Origin: Dryas octopetala
Lineage: Eukaryota; Streptophyta; Magnoliopsida; Rosales; Rosaceae
Assembly: GCA_963921425.1 (NCBI GenBank)
Contig: OY992840.1
Span: 8,000,501 to 8,064,500 of the forward strand
Direction: 5' to 3'
DNA: 64,000 bases
The notes under the pieces are model-generated. The model did no database searches. It worked only from the letters and a program-made list of their open reading frames with translations, and was not told where the DNA came from. Below, one piece after another: positions 47,601 through 58,665 of this stretch; within the stretch, counting starts at the first letter, position 1, and each line of letters starts with the position of its first letter. The position numbers and the translations under genes are program-made.

Positions 47601-47640
47601 AGTTTGTAGCTCGAGACATTTTAAATATTTATACCCTTTA
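41637..47640 (+). repeat. Satellite-like array, block 2 (about 34 units)
   Basis: Degenerate tandem units. The anchor CTAGTGACATC recurs mostly 178-182 bp apart, with some spacings near 146-156. A unit reads in order: TTCAGTTCGTAGCTCGAGAC, ATTTTAAATGTTTATACCC, TTGATGCATTTCAAATTGTA, CCTAGTGACATC, TCAAGTCATGTTTTGACAC, TTCTAAAGTCATACCCTAG, AGTTTCTCAAGTCGTGCC, TTAGGGCATCTCAAGTCGTT, CCTTAGGGCATC. The second half is itself made of 21-23-bp subunits beginning AAGTC(A/G)T. Units differ from each other by many substitutions, so the array is old. No gene lies within. Confidence 0.95.
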
Positions 47641-48361
47641 GATATTTATTAATTTTTTTCTTCTACAGAAATTTATTTACAATCTGACTCTTAGATATTG
47701 TTTCCAATGTATGATTTTGTCTCGGTCATTCATATTCTCAAATCCCCCTTGTTTTTTAATTGTTTTGTTTGATTTATTCTCTTATTCACAATCGATCTGA
47801 CCCTAACATAAAAGTTCTTGAGCACATTACAAAGTTACAATTATGAGTTGATTTAACCTTGCCCCCTCCTCTCTCACTCTCTTCCTATTTTATCTAGAAG
47901 TATGTATGAGGTTGTATATGGGTTCAAAATTGGTGGGTGAATAGAGTTTAGGGTTTATGGAAGAAAGAAAATATAGAAAAAGAAATTTGGTGGAAAGAGT
48001 GTTTATTAGTAAGGGTATTTTAGGGACATTTAGGGGTGAAAATGGAGGATTATTATTTTTTAAAGTTTTAAAAGGAGTGTAATTATAGGGGTGAAAAAAT
48101 ATGACATAGGAGTGGGAATAGTAGATTTTATAATCTTCTCATTTCTCTCTCTTTCGCCACTTAGGCAGTTGGGCTAACCCAAATGGTTTAGTATTAGTAT
48201 TACCTGTTATTTTAAGCTAAAACTCATTTTCCTTCATCTTATCAGTCTTGGCAGCTTCTATCTGAACCTCTTTCTTATATGATACACTTGCAAACATCTA
48301 CTAGCAAAAATGGTATTAAACACACTCCTTTCAGGTAGGAAAAAAAAAAAAAAAAGTTGAT
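47641..48361. other. Intergenic, no gene seen
   Basis: AT-rich sequence between the array and a MITE. No coding or RNA gene recognised. Confidence 0.55.
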
Positions 48362-48810
48362 TACCTTAACCATGGATGAAAATATCCTCGATATTGTCGA
48401 TATATCCTCCGAGATATCTGTAATTTCATCAGCCGATATTTAAATAAGTTGTAACCGATATTTCTCTTATATCAGTATATATCAAAAAAATATCGATATA
48501 TATATCGGCAGAATATTGGTATATATCGACAAAATATAAGTATATGTCAATCAAATATCAATAGCATATCGGTATATATCGACAGAATTGTATAAAAAAT
48601 TTCAAAATTTGGGAAGGAAAAGAGGAATAAGACGAAATCAAACCAAATCCAACCCTAATTAGATCAAAACTCATCAACTAAACCTAATTAATCAACAATA
48701 AACTAACAAAAGAACAAAATCTAACTGAACTTTCTTTACACCGATATCTACCAAAATCGATATATCCGTAAATTTGAATACCGATATTTTTATCCTTGAT
48801 TATGACGGCG
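48362..48810. mobile_element. MITE rich in TATCGATATA words
   Basis: The end AACCATGGATGAAAATATC pairs inverted with GATATTTTTATCCTTGATT. Between them are many copies of TATCGGTATATATCGACA-like words in both orientations. This fits a non-autonomous DNA element that is strongly self-complementary. Target duplication not resolved. Confidence 0.6.
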
Positions 48811-49105
48811 AATTTACTATACCATATATAAAAATGTAAGAATTAAAAAGATGCCATGATGGAGTGAAAAAGGAACAAAATCAATCAAAAATATTTTCTC
48901 TTGCATATTTGATCTATATATATAACCCATCTTTATGTTCCTAATCAAAATATATTTATGGTAATATTAATGGTCTGATATGGTAGGTTATAAAATTTCA
49001 AATTAGACAAGAATGTAACTGATTAATAGTCCAGATTCAATTTGTTTAAATTTTCAGTATCATGAGATTGGATCTTACACAGACTATATTAGGCTAAAAA
49101 ATGTG

Positions 49106-49113
49106 TATAAATA
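49106..49113 (+). promoter_or_regulatory. TATA box of the SPH gene
   Basis: TATAAATA lies 65-72 bp before the start codon, at a distance that allows a short leader. It also argues against translation starting further upstream in the same frame. Confidence 0.7.
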
Positions 49114-49177
49114 CATGCATATACATATTTGCATATGTACGTACATTTGCCTAGAGAAAAACATCTACACCAGCAGA

Positions 49178-49609
49178 ATGGGTTGTGGTTCCAATATATT
49201 GCTTGTTGCCATGGTGATGGTCCTCTCATTGGACCAATCTTCACTAGTTTCAGGATTTTTTAGTGGGAGGGTCCATGTATACATAACCAACCAACTAGAG
49301 CCTGGAAAGAGTAGTCTCACAGTTCACTGTAAATCTAAGAATGACGATCTAGGTGTTCACCCACTAGCTTTTGGAGAGACTTATGAGTGGAACTTTAAGA
49401 ACAACATTTGGGATACAACCCTATTTTTTTGTTACTTTGAGTGGCAGAAGTCTCCAGGCCAAAGGGTCTCTGGCAGCTTTGATATATACAAGGCCACCAG
49501 GGATGAAGAACGATGCACTAAGAGATGTGAGTGGTTGATTGAAGAAACAGGCCTCTATTCCCATAACAGACTGACTGATATTTGGGAAAATCTCTACAAT
49601 TGGCCTTAG
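49178..49609 (+). CDS. S-protein homolog (plant self-incompatibility S1 family), 143 aa
   Basis: Small secreted cysteine-rich protein of the S1/SPH family, named after the poppy pollen-inhibition determinant; most members in other plants have unknown roles. The protein starts MGCGSNILLVAMVMVLSLDQ, a signal peptide with probable cleavage near the VSG at about residue 25. The mature part shows the family pattern: VHVYITNQLEPG, LTVHCKSKNDDLGVH, YEWNFKNN, FFCYFEW, the basic/cysteine segment RCTKRCEW, and a C-terminal LYNWP. Four conserved cysteines (VHC, FFC, RC, RC) are present. It is a single exon of usual length. The ATG at 49178 is chosen because it gives the signal peptide and follows a TATA box. 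Partial copies lie at 17975-18440, 23425-23466 and 29455-29641. Confidence 0.93.
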   Translation: MGCGSNILLVAMVMVLSLDQSSLVSGFFSGRVHVYITNQLEPGKSSLTVHCKSKNDDLGVHPLAFGETYEWNFKNNIWDTTLFFCYFEWQKSPGQRVSGSFDIYKATRDEERCTKRCEWLIEETGLYSHNRLTDIWENLYNWP

Positions 49610-50062
49610 TAAACAATAATTTTGTAATTCTGTCATAATTCATACATGTGCGACTACTTCATTAATAAAGGTACGTCTTGTATGATATAATGTCAAGAGG
49701 CTTTCTTGTAGTTCTATATCTTCTTGTCTTTGTCGTCGATCAAGAGGCATTTGTTTTTTACTCATGCATGAGCTGTGTTTGTGGAGTTGGAGGCCATGTC
49801 TTTTGGCCCTCTATTTGAACCCATATTTTTCTCAACTTAACCATCTAAATCCCAAAACAAGGTTCTAACAATACCAATTGAAATATCAATCTTAATTGTT
49901 CATTGTGTCTAACCGTAAGCGATACTGTTCTCAACTTAACTACCACCAAGTGTAGGCAAACCTAACGGACCCATTCAAGTGTAGGGTGATATCCCTACTA
50001 ATATACTTAATGATAGGCAATCAATGATCCAATATGGGTCAATTAATTTGCATTTGATCCAA
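49610..50062. other. SPH 3' flank
   Basis: Contains an AATAAA-type signal near 49663 (TTAATAAAGG), also present in diverged form after the SPH fragment at 29.7 kb. No other gene seen. Confidence 0.55.
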
Positions 50063-50320
50063 TATACGCTTTCAAACAGTTTTGAGAATGTTTCTCTTTT
50101 ACCTGCTTATAATTTTCATGAACCCTTTAGATGGATGGCGATGTTGACTCATGGTAGTCTGTTTAAACCAAGGTTTTTAGTTTCAGTCTTCAACATGAGT
50201 TTCTTTACTCTTTATCTCAGTTTGTGCTCCAGTTTATTCCAATTCTTTTAGAGGCAATTCTATGTACTTGCTAGGATGATAAATTCTTGGAAAGACCTCT
50301 TGTTGTTCTTGGTTGGGGTG
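50063..50320 (+). repeat. Duplicated piece of the eL43 3' flank
   Basis: CTTTCAAACAGTTTTGAGAA, TGTTGACTCATG and CCAAGGTTTTTAGTTTCAGT match 16288-16410. A further part (GGCAATTC...GCTAGGAT...CTTGGAAAGACC) matches around 16690-16750. No eL43 exon is present. Placed right after the intact SPH gene, it indicates a segmental duplication joining eL43 flank and SPH sequence. Confidence 0.8.
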
Positions 50321-51205
50321 TCAATCGAGTAGAGGTCTTTCTGGATTTGAACTAGATATGGACATGATTGTATTTATGCTTTTTTTATTTCGAGCTTAAC
50401 GTTTCGGCCAAGCCTCAAGTTTCGGGTACAGTAGTGTCTGTGAATGGTTTGTTTTTCTTGATTTCGGGTTTGATGTCCAATTGTAGAGAAATTTTTTTGC
50501 CAAGTTTCGGTTAATTAATTTTAGGATTTATCATTTAGGATATAAATACTATATATTAATTATTGTTCACATATTATACGTAAAACCAAGTCGGCATTCA
50601 CCCATGTCCAAAAAGTAAGAGGAATCGAAGAGAACCTAGGCAGCAAGTTCATTCTCAGAGATATACACAGATCATTTCTCTGATTTGTACGTTCTGTTCT
50701 TTTTTTATCCATTGTAGGAAACATTGTACAAACAAAATCGTTGGGGCAGGAAGGGTTAAGGATTTGATTCATTACAATCACACACGTCGTATAGTCTTCA
50801 TCCAGTGCAATTACATACAAAAACAAAACCAGTTACGTTTACAAGAGGAAGCAAAAATGTAAAATCCAACCCTGGTCCCTGGATACACTCAGCCACCTTA
50901 GTGCCAACCTTTGTTTATAACTAGGGCACTCTTAATCGTAACTCGTCCTATGTTCAAATTGTTGAGGCCAGGCGAATGGGAAAACCTGTCTGCTCCTCAA
51001 TCAGCCATACATATATCAATGACTGAATGTGGTTCCAGGCAGGTACCCCCCATCACAACAATTGCAGAGAAAAGAAACAGAAAACAAAAACAAGTCATTT
51101 ACGTGGCATTCAATCATTGTGCTTCTGTGGCTTTGTCTAACAGAAAGTTAAAATATGCTGTGAGCATTCTGCAGCAGAAGCATGAAGTTGATGCTGATTG
51201 GTGTG
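50321..51205. other. 3' flank of the MORN gene
   Basis: Geneless, AT-rich. The part next to 51206 should include the 3' UTR of the minus-strand MORN gene. Confidence 0.5.
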
Positions 51206-54200
51206 CTAAGATTGGATGAATGGTGTGGGGGTACTACCACCATCGCTGTAATGGTGTACTTGTTTTTGCACAGCCTTTACAGCCGCAACTCTTGCAGCAT
51301 TTGCTGCTTTATTAGCTACTGCTACAGCTCTCTTCACCCTTTCATCCACCTTACCCACTTCATATGCTCTTTCAGCAGCCCTCTGTGCTTCCTGCTTATA
51401 ACATGCTATTCAGTGAGTAAACTCATATAGTAGTGGTAAGTGCTTTTGTCCAAATAACTGTGGTTTTGTGTTTTCTATTGCAAAGCTGAGATTTCAAAGG
51501 AATAGTTCAGGCAGCATAAGGTCAAAAGCCAAAAGCCAGCCTAACTCTAATGACTGATGACATGTAGTGGAACTGTGGAAGTAGGTGTAACTCATCCATC
51601 CACAAACTTCCAACAGATTCTGACAAAAATGCTATCATGAAGTTCTCCACAAACCACAAGGAAACAACTACTACATTCTCTCATAAAAAACAAACTAACT
51701 CAGTGTGGTTTCCCAGTCTGTAAATATTTTATGGGTTTTTTTTTTATATATATACTTCAAGATTTTCATGGGGAATCAGCAATGCAACTCGAAATTTGGA
51801 CTGCAGATGCACCTCACTGAGTAAAAGACAGATTATCCTCAACAAGCAAGCTAATCTAAACCAGTGGCCGATCCTTCACTCACGCTTACATTGCAGTGAA
51901 AACAAAACATTTAACTGATTGATATTCTGATGAGGGAGATATGACTTATTGATGGTGTGCCAGTAATGGATTCTTCTACCATACAGTACAGTGGCCGTAT
52001 GGCACAGCCACAAACAAAAGTGTTTAACCCACTACACTTTTGCTCACACCACATACAAAAAGTGTTATGAACCCACAACACTAAATACACCCCTGTACCA
52101 TACAGCCACTGTATGTTAGGACCCTAAAGCAATAAAGCAATATATACTTATCTGCAGACAAGTAGATATGACTTATTGATGGGGTGTCAGTAAACTTTGG
52201 ATTGATGAAGTCAACAACTCATTAAAATCATCACCAACACCAACAGAGCCTTCCTAGACAACTTGATACGAAATACTTATTAACGATCGCATTTCATGAA
52301 GAATTTATTAAAAAGAAATACTTTTACCACAAGGGCATAAACAGAATTACCTGGACTGCATTAACAACTTTAGAATGGTTGACAGCATAGGAAGATCCAG
52401 GATGGGCATTTTGCATGCTGGGATTATCAAGAACTCCATTTTGCCAGTGACCCGATTGTGTTTCCCCATTTCTGAAAGTGTACATACCAAGCCCCTGCTT
52501 TCTCCCTTCATGCCAGGCTCCTTCATACCGATGTCCATTACCAAACTGATATACTCCAAAACCATGCATCTTGTCAGCAAAATACTCTCCAGCATATGTG
52601 TCCCCATTTCTGCATTATCAAACATATCAATCAGCACTGATGTCATTGTATACATGGATTTATATAGCACAAGGATCAACCCTGACACCTTTTTTCTCCA
52701 ACTAAAATTTCTTGGCATATGGCCGATGGCCAAAAATGATTAAATGCACTTTTCATATAACCTGTTTTCTTAAAAAGTGTAAGAGAACACGCACAGGCAG
52801 ACGTGAGTGCTGTGTGCACATACACACACAAGTACACGAGAGAGGGAGGGAGTGAGGAAACCAAATCGAATTTCCATTCAACATGTGAAAATACCTCAGC
52901 ATCGTAATTAAGCTGATATGAGAACACGGGTCAAAATTTTAGGTGTCTCGTTCAAATTAATAAAAAAAATAAAATAAAATAAAAAAAAGAGCACAAGATT
53001 CAAGACACCCTGTAGAGAATGTGTGTGGTGAATGCAATAACAAATAAAAAATGAGATGGGTTCTGAACTCCACGAAGCTTAACACCACTAACTTTTTAAT
53101 CTAGGTATCCTAATTATATAAGCTGGTAGTAGCCTAAACAGTGATGGCTGATAACTAATAACATTAAACCTTTTGTAAATTATGCAAAGCAACCATGAAA
53201 CGTAATACAAGCAAGAAAAATATGGGCCATCACCTACTGGAGATTACACACATGTCATTACTCTAGTGTGAATAAACTGTATCCAAGCATCAATAACAGA
53301 CCACATAGAAAAACATGGCCACTAAACAGTGTTTAATTCCAGGCATCCATATCATTACATATACAAGAACATGGAAATCCAAAAAAGATATCCACACACT
53401 CCCAATAACCATATATCTAAAAGAAAGATGGTAAATTTACCTGAAATGATAATGACCAAGTCCATGTTTGACACCCCACTTGAACTCCCCAACGTACCGG
53501 CTCCCATCCTCACAAGTATGTATTCCACAGCCATGACACTGCCCATTAGACCACTCTCCAGCATAAACATCACCAGTGAAGAACCTATACACCCCAATTC
53601 CATGCCTTAATCCCCGCCTATACTGCCCCCGATACCGGCTCCCTCTCGCCCAAGTCTCCACACCAAAACCATCATACTTCTCATCTACCCAATCACCCTC
53701 ATACCTCCCACTCATATGATAGTAATAAACCCCACTTCCTGAACACTTTCCTTTATCAAACTCACCCTCATAAACATCCCCATTACTATAAACTTGCACC
53801 CAAGAGCCAGAATTTGGCTTCTTCTCCAATTTCGGCTTCGACCCAATTGACCAAAGAACAGGCTGAGAGGGTTTGGATGTGTAAGAAGATGGGCAAAGCT
53901 TAATTGGCAAAGAACGGGCAAGAAATAAGCGAATTGAAACAAGACGAGGAAGCGCAGTGTTCAGAGAAATCAAAAGGGCAGCCGAGAAAGCGATTAGAGA
54001 GAGGAAATCAAGAATGAAAGAACGGCGAGGACTTGTGATGAAATAAAGGGAAGGCACTGAGAGGAGGATAAGCAAGCGATAGTGAACTCTGAGCAAATGG
54101 GCACAGCGGAAATGGCGAAAAAGTTTCAGAGCCACTGATCTTGTAGCAAAAGGAATGATTGCAAATGAAGCAGAGCACAGAAAAGAAGGCAAAGAAGAAG

Positions 54201-54279
54201 CAGAAGAAGAGCCTGAATTGAAAGCACTGTTGTTGTGGTGGTGATGGTGATGGTGAAGAGAGGACAGTGTTTGGGTCAT
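51206..54279 (-). CDS. MORN-repeat protein, MRF1-like, 3 exons, 427 aa
   Basis: MORN repeats are short beta-hairpins that bind membranes or proteins; the closest plant group I recognise is the MRF (MORN motif repeat protein regulating flowering) type. Exons on the minus strand are 54279-53441, 52609-52351 and 51391-51206, with donors GTAAAT and GTAATT. The total is 428 codons with stop. Residues 1-60 are His/Ser-rich, including a run of seven His at 9-15. Two hydrophobic segments lie at about 67-82 and 88-106, so a membrane anchor is possible. Residues 163-340 hold seven to eight MORN repeats (YEGEFDKGKCSGSGVYY, YVGEFKWGVKHGLGHYHFRN, YEGAWHEGRKQGLGMYTFRN). The C-terminal exon is an alanine/lysine-rich helix (AVAVANKAANAARVAAVKAV), as in this family. 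Function beyond the family is inference. Confidence 0.9.
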
Positions 54280-54600
54280 TATAGGCCTTTTTTGGGGACT
54301 CTGGGAAATGGGTTCCTCATGGAACTAGATTTGGGGGGTGGGTTTTGGTGGGTTTGGTGAGTTGTGAGTGATTGTGAGTTGGGGTTGTTTCGAAATGATG
54401 AAGTGGGTGGTTGGCGTAAATTGGGTTTGGATTTGGAATTGCTTTTGAGGAGGTTTTGAAGGAAGCCAAAGTGTTGTTGGGTTGGAGTCGAAACCGGAAC
54501 AGATGCCTCTCAGCCTCCTCTGCTTTTCTTCTCCGATCTGGTTTTATGATTGCTTCTCAAGCAATTACACACAACAATAAAAAAAAAAAGCTGCTCTCTT

Positions 54601-54604
<4 letters not shown>

Positions 54605-54662
<58 letters not shown>
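54605..54662 (-). repeat. (CT)n microsatellite upstream of MORN gene
   Basis: 58-bp CT run on the + strand, about 330 bp upstream of the MORN start codon; a GA run on the gene's sense strand. GA/CT tracts are common in plant promoters, but a role here is unproven. Confidence 0.9.
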
Positions 54663-54665
<3 letters not shown>

Positions 54666-56164
54666 CTCTCTGTATGTCTGTGTATATCGAATGCACTGTG
54701 GATTGTGTTGGGTATTGGTTTGTGGGTTTGCTCAGGCTCAGAGCAATTGGTGCATATCTGTGTGTTGTGTTGCTGTTTCTGTCTACTTTGTCGTAGTTTT
54801 CATGTCTGGTTTTTGCAGAGGCAAAAGCCGCAAAACCGACCTGAGTTGGTTTTTTTTATTCCTAGGATTTACCCAGGGAATTTACAATATTTGCTGAAAT
54901 GCCACTCTATTTTCTGAACTAGAAAATCAAGTGGCAATGTACAATTGAATAGAGCGGACTGTATTTCTGTTTCTGCAAGATAATGCTGACTGTAAAAGAA
55001 GATGATGCTGAATAATGCTATACCCAAAAACAAGAAAAAAGGATAATGCTGATGCATGTGTTGTTTACTTGTTTCTATATTACTGGCTGTTAAGTTGACT
55101 AGTGTAACGTTGATTGAACCTCATTGATTGTTTAATTCGAAGTAATATTCAATGATATGATGTTTGTTTTTTTTTAGGAGAATGATTATGATGTACGTAT
55201 TATGAAAATATATAATTTTGTAGTCTTTCATGTTGATCGTATATCATGTTGAGTTGAATCTCTAATGAAAATATAACTGTTCCATTAAGCTCATGTTGTG
55301 CCTAATAAGCTGCCGCAAGAAAGTAAAAGGTAAAAAATGGAGTGTAAGAGAGTTGAAAGTTTGAGTTTATTGAAATTTGGATTGTGAGCGTGTGAGGTCG
55401 AGAAATATGAATTGTTTGGTTGATATTGGATTTCAAATTCCCTAACTCTCTCATAAGGTTTACAGAATTACGTAAATTTATATGTATATGTCTATTCTCA
55501 TTTATGATGGACATATTGAGATGCTAATCATGCTACAAATCTTAAAAGGGTTATATTCAGACCAAATCTTCACATTTAGATCATTTTGATGTAAAAATAA
55601 TACGTTATGAAAATGGGATGTGCTTTATTACAAATTTACAATGCTGATGAAAATTTCCATGGATATATAGCAAATTAGCAACTACCCCGCACGTGGGATG
55701 CCTAGGTAACAGCCTCAAGCAAGTGAAATTGCAAATTTACTTTTTTTGGTGATGTTGCAAATGTACTTTATCAAGTCCTACTCCTACATAAATGGAGTTA
55801 AAACTTAAAAGTAAACTTTGCTTTAACACCACAACCTCGTAGACCTAAAAACCTTGCTTCAATATGTAATCCAGGTTTACATCCGTTATATCCACGCAAA
55901 CTATGTCTGAGGTTTAGATTTGTTCTAAGTTTCTAACTATTAATCTACTTATTTTCACAAACTAACATATAAGTCTTATGTCTTGATTAGGGATGCAAAA
56001 CGATCTGTCAATTAATAACTTGGCGAACCATTCAGATAGAATTCTCAATCTAGTAAGATACAAGCTTGTTCAAAGTTAATTATTTTGAATATATACCGGG
56101 CATAAAAGTTTTAAGATAAATCTAGAATAAAACTATTAGTACAATCTCAATTGATCATGTCTTA
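54663..56164. other. Intergenic, no gene seen
   Basis: AT-rich; no coding region, RNA gene or clear repeat recognised. Confidence 0.55.
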
Positions 56165-57354
56165 TATCATTTCTTTAGAGAGCTAATATGTGTATACCCT
56201 ATTTTTTCTTTTTGCACACCCCACAGATATAATTTGTGAAATGATAAAAAATACCCAAAAGCCCATTCATTTTATCTCTCCTTCCCTCTCTCTACCCATC
56301 TCTCCCCGTCACAGCACCCTCTTACCTCAGACCCAAGCTCGATAGGAACCACCCGCCGACCACCTAAGCCTCGCCCCAGCCCCGCACCACTGCATGGCAA
56401 TTGGCTTTCTCTCTTTCTCTCTGGCTTCTCTCCCCTTCTGCTTGCAGCACCACCGCGCGCAGCACCTTCCAACCACCGTGTGCAGCACCGTCGAAGCCAC
56501 CCCGCGTGCCCTTCTGCTCGCACCAACCGAGCTCACTTTCTCTCTCCTTCCTTCTCTCCTCTCGCCCAAGTAGACATTTTCTCTGAGCAGCTGGTTCGGC
56601 AGGTACTTGCAGAACGGGTCCTGGATGTTCGATGGGTACCTGCTGAACAACACTCACATCGTTCGGCGGATGACTGTCGAACAAGTGTGACATTTTCGGC
56701 GGACCAGTGTCGAAGGGGTGCTGCACGCAGTGGTGCAGGGTGGCCCTCTCTATCCGTTATTTATTGCCAAGCTTTTGAAAGCGCTCGTGGAGGTTTAGAA
56801 GCCTGGTCTTCTCATTCTTGGAAAACTGGTCTTCATTAACTTTTTTAGTGTTTATGAGTTTAAAGATTTGGGTATTGTGGTTTTGAATTGTTTGTATTGG
56901 TTTAAAGAAGTGAAATTGTGTTTGTATTTCTTTTATGCACATTTGAATACATGTGTAAGCTATTGATGATGATTGCAATCAAATGGGCCAAATGGTTGCA
57001 GGGCTGGTGCTGCGCATGGTGCTGCAGGGTGGGTGGGTTGGTGTGGTTGGGTTGAAAAGCCAGAGAGAGAAAGGGAGGGAGGAGAGAGAAGGAAAGAGAG
57101 AAAGGTGGGGTTGAGGGTGCTGCACGCGGTGGTGTGGGGTGCTGCGCACGGTGGTGCTGGTTTTGGGTGGGAGGTGTATATTGTTTAGGTGTGGTGGGTC
57201 TGTTTAAGAAGATGGATATTTTGGTAATAAAATGGGTGTGTAAAAAGAAATTCTAAATTTTAGAAAAGAGTAAGGGGTGTGTTGGCAAAAAAATGAAGAA
57301 AAGGGTTTGCAAAAAGAAAAAAAAAAATGGTGTGTAAATAGTAACACTCTTTCT
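56165..57354. mobile_element. Foldback element A with GC-rich arms
   Basis: The left end (TTTCTTTAGAGAGCTAATAT, then GTGTATACCCTATTTTTTC) and the right end (complement TTAAAGAAAGAGTGTTACTA, then TTTACACACCATTTTT) are diverged inverted repeats. Inner arms carry GCAGCACCACCGCGCGCAGC near 56444 and the opposed GGTGCTGCGCACGGTGGTGC near 57138. The core near 56590-56700 holds GTTCGGC/TGTCGAAC words. No transposase. Open frames in the arms are repeat-driven. Confidence 0.6.
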
Positions 57355-58665
57355 TTAAGAGTGCTGCTATTTGCACACCTTTTTTTTTTTTCTTTTTGCA
57401 CACCCCCACCAACTTATTTTGTGAAATTACTTAATTGACACAAAGAGAAATTACATTAAAAGACAACCCAAATCATTTGAAAAAAAAAAAAAAAAAACTC
57501 TCCTTACACACCCCACCCTCAACCTCACCTCCAACCACAACCAAAACACACCCCACCCATGACCCCACCTCCATCCCAAAATTGCCGACACCCACCTCCC
57601 GCCATCAACCCGCCTTCATTGCCGCCCATGCATCCTATCTCCACTATAGCCATTGGAAGTTGGAGGCATGCCCTAACCTAAATTTTTTGAATTTGAATGT
57701 AAATCTAATGTTTTCTTATCTAATTTCAATTGGTTAATCAATCATAATACTTTTTTCGTCTGTTTGCGACGATTTGGAGTGAGGTTTTTTAGAATGTAAG
57801 AGTGTTTTCTGGTTATTCATTTTAAGATTTGCAGATCGTTCGGCACTGGCCTACCGAACATTTCAGTTTCGTTCGGTGGTAAGATGTCGAACCTTTCAGT
57901 TTCGTTCGGTAGTAAGCTGCCGAACGAACTGAAAAGTTCGACAGCTTAGTACCGAACATTTCGACTGCCGAACGAACTGAAAAGTTCGACAGCTTAGTAC
58001 CGAACGAAATCGAAATGTTCGGTAACTTACTACCGAACAAAACCGAAATGTTCGGTAGACCAGTGCCGAATGACTTGCGAAACCCTATAACTAAAACCTG
58101 AAATTTCAATCTTGAAACCCTGAAAACCCGCACTCCAAATTATCTCAAACATAAAAAATAGGTCTTAGGATGGATTAACTAATTTAAATTTGATAAAAAA
58201 AACCTAGATTTGCATATGAATTAAAAATAATTTAGCTTAAGGCATAACTATGAGTTGACAACAATGGCTATGGTGTTGTAGTAAAGTGGTGAGACCACCA
58301 ACGGCAGATTGACAGTAGTGAGTTGACAGCGACTTTGATGGCTTAGTTGACGGAGGTGGTGATGGCTCCGATGATGATGTTGGTATACAAGGGTGTGTTT
58401 TTGGCTAGGATTGGGTGGGCGTGAGGTTGGGGGTGGGGGTGTGTATTGTCTGAAAAGGTTGAGTGAGTGTGTATTGTTTGAATAGATTGGATGAGCTGTG
58501 TAAGAGAAATTTTGTAAGATTAATGAGATTTGAGATATTTTAGTAATGAGAGGGGTGTGTTAAAGAGAAGTTTTACATTTTAAAAAATAATAAGAGATGT
58601 GTAGGAGAAAAGTGTGTGCAAAAAAAAAATAAAAATGTACAAATAGTAACTCTCTTCTTTAATGG
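57355..58665. mobile_element. Foldback element B, adjacent to A
   Basis: The left end AAGAGTGCTGCTATTTGCAC near 57357 and the right end AATAGTAACTCTCTTCTTTAA (near 58645) match inverted and resemble the ends of element A, so the two belong to one superfamily. The inner part at 57836-58075 is a cluster of CCGAACGAACTGAAAAGTTC and its complement, about six opposed TTCGGTA/TACCGAA words. No transposase visible. Confidence 0.6.

Noticed and set aside
40185-47640. Array considered as CRISPR-like or as a coding repeat gene
   Set aside because: The genome is eukaryotic, units are degenerate and contiguous without spacers, and no open frame runs through them.
49103-49177. Upstream extension of the SPH frame
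   Set aside because: It begins at a GTG and overlaps the TATA box; the ATG at 49178 gives a proper signal peptide.
53329-53610. Frame opposite the MORN gene
   Set aside because: Antisense to an exon with clear MORN repeats and correct splice sites.
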